From: Siphonobacter sp047605205
GTDB taxonomy: Bacteria > Bacteroidota > Bacteroidia > Cytophagales > Spirosomataceae
Assembly: GCA_047605205.1 (NCBI GenBank)
Contig: JASGGE010000049.1
Coordinates: 1 to 24,352 of the forward strand
Direction of reading: 5' to 3'
DNA: 24,352 bases
The translations under genes were made by a program, and so were the position numbers. Below, in pieces: positions 7,668-15,100 of the stretch. Position 1 is the first letter of the stretch, and every line of letters begins with the position of its first letter. The notes under the pieces are model-generated. The model saw nothing but the letters and a program-made list of their open reading frames with translations. It searched no databases and was not told where the DNA came from.

Positions 7668-8402
7668 TTACAGATTTGTACAAATGGCTCTGACTACTTC
7701 CCGTTTTCTACCTGGCCCTGGATGCTTTTCTACTCGAAAACCAGCAGCTTGTAAAGCTCGGCGAACCTCTCCTTTGGCTGAGTAAGTAGTTAAAATGCTA
7801 TTTACGTGCAGGCGTTTGGCAATTCCCTGAAAAATGTCCGAGGTCCAGAGTTCGGGTTGTGAGCCTGGAGCAAACGCATCGTAATATACTACATCAAATG
7901 GTTCCGCCTGAAAGAACCTGTCTAGATAGGCTTCAACAGGAGTATGGATCTTATGTAGAATGAATGTTTCCGTAAGGGTAACATCGGTATTCCATTCGGC
8001 TTCGTGCAAACGCTGAAGAATAGAGGTATGCATCACCTCGTCATAGTTAAGCTTCTGATATTCCTCCTGTGGAATAGGATAAGCCTCCAAACTAGTATAG
8101 TGAACAGTAATGGGAAGATTTTGAGTGGCCAAAAACGTTAATAAAGCGTTGAAGCCCGTTCCAAAACCCATTTCCAGGATTCGGATTTTTTTTTTATCTG
8201 GCCATATCGATAACGCATATTCCAGACCGAGTTCCAGAAAGATACGTTTTGATTCTTCCAGTGCTCCGTGAATGGAATGATACCACTGGTTAAACCGTGC
8301 CGAATACAGGGTATGGCTACCATCCTGAGTGAGTACCAACTCATTGGTGAATACAGTATTTTCGGGTAGTAAAGGATTATTCTTTGAAGTTCCTGCTTCC
8401 AT
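7668..8402 (-). CDS. mnmD: tRNA (5-methylaminomethyl-2-thiouridine)-methyltransferase, MnmD type
   Basis: A 244-residue SAM-dependent methyltransferase matching the MnmC N-terminal (MnmC2/DUF752) domain as a free-standing protein. It would finish the methylaminomethyl group at wobble uridine 34 of certain tRNAs. Visible marks: LTQDGSHTLYS near the start, the YHSIHGALEESKRIF stretch, the SAM-binding loop ILEMGFGTGFN at 75-85, and the hallmark YDAFAPGSQPELW (Asp175). No FAD oxidase domain follows, as is usual in Bacteroidota. I chose the ATG at 8402: its upstream region is A-rich and the length is typical. An ATG at 8444 adds 14 unconserved residues; a TTG at 8549 would run into the divergent uxaB. 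Confidence 0.88.
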   Translation of the reverse strand: MEAGTSKNNPLLPENTVFTNELVLTQDGSHTLYSARFNQWYHSIHGALEESKRIFLELGLEYALSIWPDKKKIRILEMGFGTGFNALLTFLATQNLPITVHYTSLEAYPIPQEEYQKLNYDEVMHTSILQRLHEAEWNTDVTLTETFILHKIHTPVEAYLDRFFQAEPFDVVYYDAFAPGSQPELWTSDIFQGIAKRLHVNSILTTYSAKGEVRRALQAAGFRVEKHPGPGRKREVVRAICTNL

Positions 8403-8520
8403 CGTTTCTTTTTCTTCAGGGTATTGAAGGCTTTCGCCCGTCATTCCGATACAATTGCTTGTATGAAAAAAACCGACGTGCGACTTGCCCGTCTTTAAGA
8501 ACCTGTCAAATTTCTTACTT

Positions 8521-10032
8521 ATGTTGCTTTCCCGCGAAAACTTGTCCAAAATTTCGGCTTCAGTACCCGTACAAATTCCAGAAGCGTCACTTTTTGAATT
8601 ACCTGAACGAATCCTGCAATTCGGTACTGGAGTTTTATTGCGGGGCTTATGTGACTATTTCGTAGACGCTGCGAACCGTCAGGGCGTTTTTAACGGTCGC
8701 ATTGTCGTGGTTAAATCAACGGGAACAGATACCTCTGAGTTTGGTAAACAGGATCAATTGTTCACACAAGTCATTCGCGGTTTGAATAACGGAGAACCCG
8801 TTGAGGAATATATTGTTAATGCCAGTATTTCACGCACCTTAGCGGCCCCCAGCCAGTGGGCAGAAATTCTGGCCTGTGCTGCAAGTCCCGAAATGCAGAT
8901 TGTGATTTCCAACACAACAGAGGTAGGAATCCAATTACAGGAAGGCGAAGACTTATTTGCTACTCCTCCAAAATCATTTCCGGGGAAACTAACGGCTTTT
9001 CTGTATGCTCGCTGGAAAGCTTTTAATGGTTCCGCAGAAAGTGGTATGGTAATTGTGCCAACGGAGTTAGTGCCTGATAATGGAACTAATTTACGCCGGA
9101 TTTGCTTGGAATTGGCCGTACGAGCTAAACTGGAAGACGCTTTTACTGATTGGCTGGACACCGCTAATAAATTCTGTAACTCACTCGTAGACCGTATTGT
9201 ACCCGGTAAACCTAATGCCAAAGATCAGACCGAGTATCAGGAAAAACTAGGCTATGAAGATGATTTACTTTGTGTCTCGGAAGTTTATCGGCTTTGGGCC
9301 ATTGAAGGTGATGAGAAAGTAAGAGCAGTATTAACGTTTGATCAGGTAGGCTTGGATGAACCAAACGCCATCGGCGTTATTATCAAGCCAGATGTTGATC
9401 GATATCGTGAACTAAAGCTACGTCTGCTGAACGGCTCTCACTCGTTGACCTGTGGCTTGAATTTTATTTCCGGTAAGAATGCTGTTCGCCAGAGCATGGC
9501 CGACCCGCTGTCGGCTCGGTATGTAAAAGAGTTAATGTTTGATGAATTAGCTCCTTCGATTCCGTACCCCATTGATCTGGAATCAGCTCATGCTTATGGA
9601 GCAAGCCTGTTAGATCGTTTTCGTAATCCTTTTCTGGAACATAAGTTACTCAGTATAACGTTATATTATACTTCCAAGATGAAAACCCGGAATATCCCAA
9701 TGCTGCTTAAACATTATGAACAGGGGGGAGGGGTTCCGAAGCGATTTGCCTTAGGTTTTGCTGCTTACATTGTCTTTATGAAACCTGTCAAAGAAGAAGC
9801 AGGGAAGTATTATGGTGAACGCCATGGCGAATCATACCTGATTCAGGATGAGCCGGCGGCTTGGTATTATGAGTGGTGGAATCGTAATGGGGCTATTTCA
9901 GAAGTATTAGGAAATGAAGACTTTTGGGGGACAGACCTGAACCTGCTACCAGGCTTTGCCGAACAGGTAACTGCCAATGTTGAACAGCTACAGGCCGATC
10001 CGCGGGCTGCCCTGGAAGCCACGCTGGCATAA
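8521..10032 (+). CDS. uxaB: Tagaturonate reductase / altronate oxidoreductase
   Basis: A 503-residue NAD(H)-dependent enzyme of the long-chain mannitol dehydrogenase family. UxaB reduces D-tagaturonate to D-altronate in galacturonate breakdown. The N-terminal nucleotide-binding region is seen at PERILQFGTGVLLRGLCDYF, the family signature K-x4-N-x2-H at Lys299, Asn304 and His307 (KLRLLNGSH), and a helical C-terminal domain follows. The ATG at 8521 is preferred over a TTG at 8485, since the extra 12 residues are not typical. It is the first gene of an operon with uxaA (69 bases on) and uxuA. Fructuronate reductase (UxuB) is a close relative, so activity on both sugar acids cannot be excluded. 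Confidence 0.9.
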   Translation: MLLSRENLSKISASVPVQIPEASLFELPERILQFGTGVLLRGLCDYFVDAANRQGVFNGRIVVVKSTGTDTSEFGKQDQLFTQVIRGLNNGEPVEEYIVNASISRTLAAPSQWAEILACAASPEMQIVISNTTEVGIQLQEGEDLFATPPKSFPGKLTAFLYARWKAFNGSAESGMVIVPTELVPDNGTNLRRICLELAVRAKLEDAFTDWLDTANKFCNSLVDRIVPGKPNAKDQTEYQEKLGYEDDLLCVSEVYRLWAIEGDEKVRAVLTFDQVGLDEPNAIGVIIKPDVDRYRELKLRLLNGSHSLTCGLNFISGKNAVRQSMADPLSARYVKELMFDELAPSIPYPIDLESAHAYGASLLDRFRNPFLEHKLLSITLYYTSKMKTRNIPMLLKHYEQGGGVPKRFALGFAAYIVFMKPVKEEAGKYYGERHGESYLIQDEPAAWYYEWWNRNGAISEVLGNEDFWGTDLNLLPGFAEQVTANVEQLQADPRAALEATLA

Positions 10033-10101
10033 AATGGCTTTTATTTGTAAATTCCGGGTAGCAATACAGGGTTCTGTTCTTCTAAAAAAAAGAATATTCC
10101 G

Positions 10102-11754
10102 ATGCAACAACGAGTGTTAAAAGTGCACCCCGCAGATAATGTGATCGTGGCTCTCACCGATCTGAAAAAAGGAGAGATAATACCATTTGGGGGAACGGAT
10201 TATGAGCTGGTTGATGACATTCCAGCAAAACATAAATTTCTGACGGAAGACCGGGCCGTCGATGAAGAAATTACTATGTATGGTGTACTGGTTGGCAAAG
10301 CCAAGCAGTTTATTCCACGCGGAGGATTAATGCATACGTTTAATACTCGTCATGCATCAGAACCCTTCGGACTAGGCTCCCGTAAACTGAATTGGGAACA
10401 ACCTGACACTTCAAAATTTACGTTACGTTCTTTCCAGGGCTATCACCGTGCCGATGGTAGTGTCGGAACGGGTAATTACTGGATTGTATTACCGATGGTT
10501 TTCTGCGAAACCCGAAATCTGGAAGTAATGCGAGAGGCCCTGGTGGATTCGTTGGGTTATGCTAAAAACCAGGTTTGGAAAGAACAGACGGACCAATTAG
10601 TGAGCTTATACAAATCAGGTAAATCGATTGCTGAAATTTTAGAAGCCGATTTACTGGTGGAAGAAGATAACCAGACCAGTAGCCGTCTTTTTCCGAATGT
10701 GGATGGTGTGAAATTCCTGAATCATGAAATGGGTTGTGGTGGGACTCGTTCTGATGCTCAGGCTTTGTGTGGATTGCTGGCGGGTTACGTAACACACCCC
10801 AATGTAGCCGGAGCTACGGTATTGAGTCTTGGTTGCCAAAATGCTCAGGTATCTATTCTGAAAGAAGAAATTGCCAAGCGTGATCCTGATTTTTCAAAGC
10901 CCTTGCTAATCTTTGAACAACAGGAAATTGGCTCTGAAGAAAAACTGATTGCCTCTGCAATCAGGCAGACCTTTGCCGGGTTAATTGAAGCGAATAAAAT
11001 TGAGCGTCAACCAGCACCCTTATCTAAATTAGTCATTGGCCTGGAATGTGGCGGCTCGGACGGATTCTCGGGTATTTCAGCTAACCCTGCTATTGGGCAT
11101 ACTTCTGATCTATTAGTCTCATTAGGTGGAAGTGTAATCCTAAGCGAATTCCCTGAATTGTGTGGCGTAGAACAGGAACTATCCGATCGTTGTGTAACGG
11201 AAGAGATTGCTTTGCGTTTTAACTCCTTAATGAAGGTTTATAACGACCGGGCCGAGGCAGTAGGTTCAGGATTCTATATGAACCCTTCACCCGGTAATAT
11301 CAAAGATGGCTTAATTACAGATGCCATTAAATCGGCGGGAGCTGCTAAAAAAGGCGGTACCTCACCCGTAGTAGACGTATTAGACTATCCCGAAAAAATT
11401 ACTAAACCGGGGTTAAACCTGGTTTGTACTCCTGGTAACGATGTAGAAAGTACTACCGCTGAAGTGGCTTCAGGAGCTACTGTAGTATTATTCACAACGG
11501 GTTTAGGTACGCCCACTGGTAACCCTATTGTTCCCGTCATTAAATTATCTACCAACACGAAACTGTATCGAAAGATGAATGATATCATCGATATTAACTG
11601 TGGTACTATTATTGATGGTGAAGAAACTATTGAACATGCTGGTGAACGTATTCTGGATTATGTTATTCAGGTTGCCAGTGGCATAGTACAGCCTCATTCC
11701 GTTCGCTTGGGTCAGGATGATTTTATTCCCTGGAAACGCGGCGTTTCACTTTAA
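10102..11754 (+). CDS. uxaA: Altronate dehydratase
   Basis: A 550-residue iron-dependent dehydratase turning D-altronate into 2-keto-3-deoxygluconate. It holds both family parts: an N-terminal SAF domain (residues about 1-100, starting VLKVHPADNVIVALTDL) and the large catalytic domain. Conserved stretches include GYHRADGSVGTGNYW, the Cys-containing NHEMGCGGTRSDA and LECGGSDGFSG, and GTSPVVDVLDY with FTTGLGTPTGNPIVPV near the end. Length equals that of full-size UxaA proteins. The ATG at 10102 follows an A-rich stretch. It lies between uxaB and uxuA on the same strand; a terminator-like hairpin sits after it. Confidence 0.95.
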   Translation: MQQRVLKVHPADNVIVALTDLKKGEIIPFGGTDYELVDDIPAKHKFLTEDRAVDEEITMYGVLVGKAKQFIPRGGLMHTFNTRHASEPFGLGSRKLNWEQPDTSKFTLRSFQGYHRADGSVGTGNYWIVLPMVFCETRNLEVMREALVDSLGYAKNQVWKEQTDQLVSLYKSGKSIAEILEADLLVEEDNQTSSRLFPNVDGVKFLNHEMGCGGTRSDAQALCGLLAGYVTHPNVAGATVLSLGCQNAQVSILKEEIAKRDPDFSKPLLIFEQQEIGSEEKLIASAIRQTFAGLIEANKIERQPAPLSKLVIGLECGGSDGFSGISANPAIGHTSDLLVSLGGSVILSEFPELCGVEQELSDRCVTEEIALRFNSLMKVYNDRAEAVGSGFYMNPSPGNIKDGLITDAIKSAGAAKKGGTSPVVDVLDYPEKITKPGLNLVCTPGNDVESTTAEVASGATVVLFTTGLGTPTGNPIVPVIKLSTNTKLYRKMNDIIDINCGTIIDGEETIEHAGERILDYVIQVASGIVQPHSVRLGQDDFIPWKRGVSL

Positions 11755-11768
11755 TAACTCTGGGGCAG

Positions 11769-11788
11769 AAACCATCCGGTGGTTTTTT
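11769..11788 (+). terminator. Intercistronic terminator-like hairpin between uxaA and uxuA
   Basis: AAACCA (11769-11774) pairs with TGGTTT (11780-11785) around the loop tccgg, followed directly by more T residues to 11788. It begins 15 bases after the uxaA stop and ends 15 bases before the uxuA ATG. The short stem suggests partial termination or a processing site, not a full stop. Confidence 0.45.
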
Positions 11789-11803
11789 GCCTTTATTTTC
11801 TCT

Positions 11804-13000
11804 ATGCCTTTATTACAGTCTTTTCGATGGTTTGGCCCTAAGGACCCGGTGAGTTTACGCGACATTCGTCAGGCCGGGGCTACTGGAATTGTTTCCGCTT
11901 TACATGACATTCCTAATGGGAAAGTATGGCCTTCTGAAGCCATTGAGTCTCGCAAAACACTCATACAAGCCGCTGGTTTGGAATGGGCCGTTGTGGAAAG
12001 TGTCCCCGTTCATGAACATATCAAACGGGCTATGCCCGATCGTGATCAGCTCATTGCGAATTACCAGCAGACCCTACGTAATCTGGCGGCTAATGGTATC
12101 AAAACGGTTTGTTACAACTTCATGCCAGTGCTCGACTGGACTCGTACAGACCTGGCTTATGTGGTGCCTGATGGTTCAGAAGCCTTACGTTTTGACGCGG
12201 TTGCATTTGCGGCGTTTGAGTTGTTTTTGTTGAAACGGCCTGGAGCTGAAAAGGACTATTCGGAAGATTTCATCAGACGGGCAGAGGCTTATATTAAGAC
12301 CCAGTCGGAGAGTCAGAAGGCTCAACTGATTCGAAATGTGATCGCTGGATTACCTGGTTCGGAAGAGAGTTTTACGGTGGAGCAATTCCAGAAGGTGCTG
12401 GATTATTATGTGGAAGTTGGGGATTTCGAACTTCGCCAGAACCTCTATTATTTCCTGAGAGCTATTGTTCCGGTGGCGGAAGAAGTAGGCGTTAATCTGT
12501 GTATTCACCCGGATGATCCTCCACGACCAATTTTAGGGCTTCCACGGGTATTGAGCACAGCAAGTGACGTACGTGAGATGTTCGCAGCGGTAGATTCACC
12601 CGCCAATGGATTAACCTTTTGTACGGGAAGTTTTGGCGTACGGGCTGATAATGATATGCCTGCCATGTTACGTGAGTTTGGTCCGCGTACGCATTTCCTG
12701 CATTTCAGGAGTGTACATCGGGAAATTGACGAAGTGCCGGAGACTTTCCACGAAGCCAATCACCTGGAAGGCCATGCCAATATGTATGAAGTGATGAAAG
12801 CGGCGGTGGAAGAAATGAAACGGCGTGAAGCAGAAGGCCGCTCGGACGTTAATATACCTATGCGACCCGATCATGGGCATCGGATGCTGGATGATCTTAA
12901 CCCTGAGAAACGAACGAATCCGGGGTATACCGCTATCGGGCGTTTGCGAGGCCTTGCCGAACTAAGGGGGCTTGAGCTGGGTCTTACGCAACTAATATAA
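11804..13000 (+). CDS. uxuA: Mannonate dehydratase
   Basis: A 398-residue TIM-barrel enzyme that converts D-mannonate to 2-keto-3-deoxygluconate in glucuronate breakdown. Likely metal ligands by comparison with the family are His235 (CIHPDDPP), Cys273 (TFCTGSFG), His297 or His300 (HFLHFRSVHR) and Asp356 (RPDHGHR). The N-terminus MPLLQSFRWFGPKDPVSL is typical, so the ATG at 11804 is the start, not an in-frame codon at 11717 inside uxaA. Length is near the E. coli enzyme (394). Its presence next to uxaB and uxaA joins the two hexuronate branches, which share this product. Confidence 0.95.
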   Translation: MPLLQSFRWFGPKDPVSLRDIRQAGATGIVSALHDIPNGKVWPSEAIESRKTLIQAAGLEWAVVESVPVHEHIKRAMPDRDQLIANYQQTLRNLAANGIKTVCYNFMPVLDWTRTDLAYVVPDGSEALRFDAVAFAAFELFLLKRPGAEKDYSEDFIRRAEAYIKTQSESQKAQLIRNVIAGLPGSEESFTVEQFQKVLDYYVEVGDFELRQNLYYFLRAIVPVAEEVGVNLCIHPDDPPRPILGLPRVLSTASDVREMFAAVDSPANGLTFCTGSFGVRADNDMPAMLREFGPRTHFLHFRSVHREIDEVPETFHEANHLEGHANMYEVMKAAVEEMKRREAEGRSDVNIPMRPDHGHRMLDDLNPEKRTNPGYTAIGRLRGLAELRGLELGLTQLI

Positions 13001-13007
13001 AAAATAA

Positions 13008-13055
13008 CAAACGGAACCAGGAGAAGCAATAAGTTCGGCCTCCCGGTTCCGTTTG
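13008..13055. terminator. Hairpin between convergent uxuA and moxR-type gene
   Basis: CAAACGGAACC (13008-13018) pairs with GGTTCCGTTTG (13045-13055); after one mismatch, GGAG (13020-13023) pairs with CTCC (13040-13043). The loop is 16 bases. No long T-run follows on either side, but the position just after uxuA and before the 3' end of the minus-strand gene fits a shared terminator. Confidence 0.6.
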
Positions 13056-13115
13056 GGTAAGCAATTATTGAGGTCGCTCCGTATTCCAGGTCGAGTTTAA
13101 ATACCGGTAGAAAAC

Positions 13116-14081
13116 TCATCTAGGTACTTCAATCTTCTTAATGATCTGAGCGATGATGTCATCAGGCGTTGTGCCTTCCATTTCTTTTTCAGGAGTAAGA
13201 ATGAGCCGGTGACGAAGCACAGAAGGAGCTAATTCCTGAACATCTTCTGGAGTAACAAAATCGCGACCCCGTAATGCAGAAAGTGCTTTTGATGCATTTA
13301 GTAACGCTACCGAAGCCCGAGGCGAAGCTCCCAAATACAGAAACTTTGAGTTACGGGTTTCGTGTACAAGCTGAGCAATATAAGTTAAGACTTTATCTTC
13401 AATAAGCACCTGTTGAACCTTGCTACGAAGCAGCTGGAGTTGCTCCTGCGTGAGAATAGGCTTAACATCAGAAACCTGATCCTGCCGCTGGTGATGGCCA
13501 CGCAGTATATCCGTTTCCTGTTCCAAAGTGGGGTAATTCACTACAATTTTGAACAAAAAGCGGTCTAACTGGGCTTCTGGTAAACGATAAGTTCCTTCCT
13601 GTTCAATCGGGTTCTGAGTAGCCAATACCATAAATGGGGCAGCCATGCGATAGGTTTGCCCGGCATTAGTGATTTGCCGTTCTTCCATTACCTCAAACAA
13701 CGCTGATTGAGTCTTGGCTGGGGCCCGATTAATTTCGTCAATCAGAATAATATTGGAGAAAATGGGTCCTGATTTAAATTCAAAATCGGCCAGTTTAGGG
13801 TTAAATACAGAGGTCCCCAGAACATCTGAAGGCATTAGATCAGGTGTAAACTGAATCCGGCTAAAATCAACGGATATGGTTTTGGCAAGCACCTTGGCTG
13901 TTAAGGTTTTAGCCACGCCCGGAACACCTTCAATCAGCACATGTCCATCGGCAAAAAGAGCCGTTAGTAACAAATCAATCATAGACTGTTGCCCTATGAT
14001 GATTTTTCCTACTTCTGCCCGAATATCAGCAACAGTTTGGTACAACTCACTTAGGTCAATACGAGATTCAAAGTTATTCAT
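13116..14081 (-). CDS. MoxR-family AAA ATPase
   Basis: A 321-residue cytoplasmic AAA+ ATPase of the MoxR class, chaperone-like proteins that help assemble or activate partner complexes. Walker A is GVPGVAKT (52-59), Walker B IILIDEIN (111-118, Asp115 and Glu116), sensor 1 is in LATQNP (Asn157), and arginine-finger and lid regions follow (LPEAQLDRFLFK, then GASPRASVALLNASKALSAL). The ATG at 14081 gives the usual N-terminus. MoxR genes commonly precede DUF58 and von Willebrand A genes; here the downstream neighbour is the convergent uxuA, so those partners are not next to it. Confidence 0.93.
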   Translation of the reverse strand: MNNFESRIDLSELYQTVADIRAEVGKIIIGQQSMIDLLLTALFADGHVLIEGVPGVAKTLTAKVLAKTISVDFSRIQFTPDLMPSDVLGTSVFNPKLADFEFKSGPIFSNIILIDEINRAPAKTQSALFEVMEERQITNAGQTYRMAAPFMVLATQNPIEQEGTYRLPEAQLDRFLFKIVVNYPTLEQETDILRGHHQRQDQVSDVKPILTQEQLQLLRSKVQQVLIEDKVLTYIAQLVHETRNSKFLYLGASPRASVALLNASKALSALRGRDFVTPEDVQELAPSVLRHRLILTPEKEMEGTTPDDIIAQIIKKIEVPR

Positions 14082-14252
14082 GCAGGCAGAATCATAAATG
14101 GACTAAAATTACCGCAAAATACTCAATCAGGTCTATATTTTGAGTGAATTGCAAGTATGCACACATTTTTTATTGTGCCAGGCAAAGGCGTTTAGTAAGG
14201 AAGGGTTCAGCGGAAAACTAACTCCTGAAAACCGGATACACTTTGAAATTTG

Positions 14253-14260
14253 TACCTTTG
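14253..14260 (+). promoter_or_regulatory. -7 promoter element TACCTTTG at the rluA-family gene
   Basis: A full match to TAnnTTTG ending 4 bases before the ATG at 14265. Transcription would begin about at the start codon, implying a leaderless or nearly leaderless message. No TTG lies at the usual -33 spacing. Confidence 0.5.
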
Positions 14261-14264
14261 CCGC

Positions 14265-14987
14265 ATGAAGCCACTGGATTTTAAGGATTTAATTATTTTC
14301 GAGAACGAAGATTACATCGTCATTAATAAACCTCCATATATTGCTTCGCTTGATGAACGTCAGGCGGAAAATACACAGAGTATCTTACGATTAGCCCGTC
14401 AATACAGCGATGATGCCCAATTATGCCATCGCCTGGATAAAGAAACTTCGGGCGTATTAGCCATTGCAAAAAATCCAGAAGCCTATCGGCATTTATCCAT
14501 GCAGTTCGAGCATCGGGAAACCGTAAAGCGGTATCATGCCGTAGTAAATGGTGTGCATAATTTTCAGGGAGAGTCCGTATACTTACCCATTCTGGCCTTA
14601 CCACGTGACGGTGTAGTGAAGATTGATCGGACAAAAGGAAAAGAAGCTGAAACGATTTTCTTTACTCTAAAGGCATATCGGAATTACACCATCGTGGAAT
14701 GCCTGCCCATAACGGGGCGTATGCACCAGATTCGGGTACACCTTATGTGCCTGAAAGCTCCTATCGTATCAGATGAAACCTATGGAGGCAAGCCTATTTA
14801 TCTTTCTCAGTTAAAAAGGCATTTTAACCTGAAAAAAGATACGGACGAACAGCCGCTGATGAAACGAGTGGCTTTACATGCTTATTCACTGACATTCAAT
14901 TTGTTAAATGGTGAAGAAGTGAAAATAGAAGCCCCTTACCCAAAAGATTTTGAAGTGCTGGTAAAGCAACTTGAGAAGAATGGATAA
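14265..14987 (+). CDS. RluA-family pseudouridine synthase
   Basis: A 240-residue RNA-modifying enzyme that isomerises uridine to pseudouridine in rRNA or tRNA. The catalytic motif CHRLDKETSGVLAIAKN holds Asp58. Other family stretches are VINKPPYIASLDER near the start and the RMHQIRVHL RNA-contact motif in the C-terminal half. There is no S4 domain before the catalytic part, as in RluA and TruC. The ATG at 14265 starts the conserved sequence; a TTG at 14250 would fall before the -7 promoter element. The exact RNA target cannot be told. It is convergent with alaS. Confidence 0.92.
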   Translation: MKPLDFKDLIIFENEDYIVINKPPYIASLDERQAENTQSILRLARQYSDDAQLCHRLDKETSGVLAIAKNPEAYRHLSMQFEHRETVKRYHAVVNGVHNFQGESVYLPILALPRDGVVKIDRTKGKEAETIFFTLKAYRNYTIVECLPITGRMHQIRVHLMCLKAPIVSDETYGGKPIYLSQLKRHFNLKKDTDEQPLMKRVALHAYSLTFNLLNGEEVKIEAPYPKDFEVLVKQLEKNG

Positions 14988-15009
14988 CTTGCGTCCGGGG
15001 TTTTGTGCT

Positions 15010-15043
15010 AAAGGGTTGTTTTTCCTCAAAAAGACCCCTTTTT
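15010..15043 (+). terminator. Intrinsic terminator after the rluA-family gene
   Basis: AAAGGG (15010-15015) pairs with CCCTTT (15036-15041), and TTTTT (15019-15023) with AAAAA (15028-15032), with a 3x3 internal loop and a cctc apical loop. T residues follow to 15043. It lies 23 bases after the stop codon. Confidence 0.5.
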
Positions 15044-15100
15044 AGTCTCTGACTTCTGGGGGCACTCCATCGCGAATCGGAGCCTTTTTGAGGAGAAATA

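Noticed and set aside
15050..15100. Possible alaS terminator with CTCC/GGAG arms
   Set aside because: The stem is only 4 bp with a poor loop and no T-run on the minus strand.
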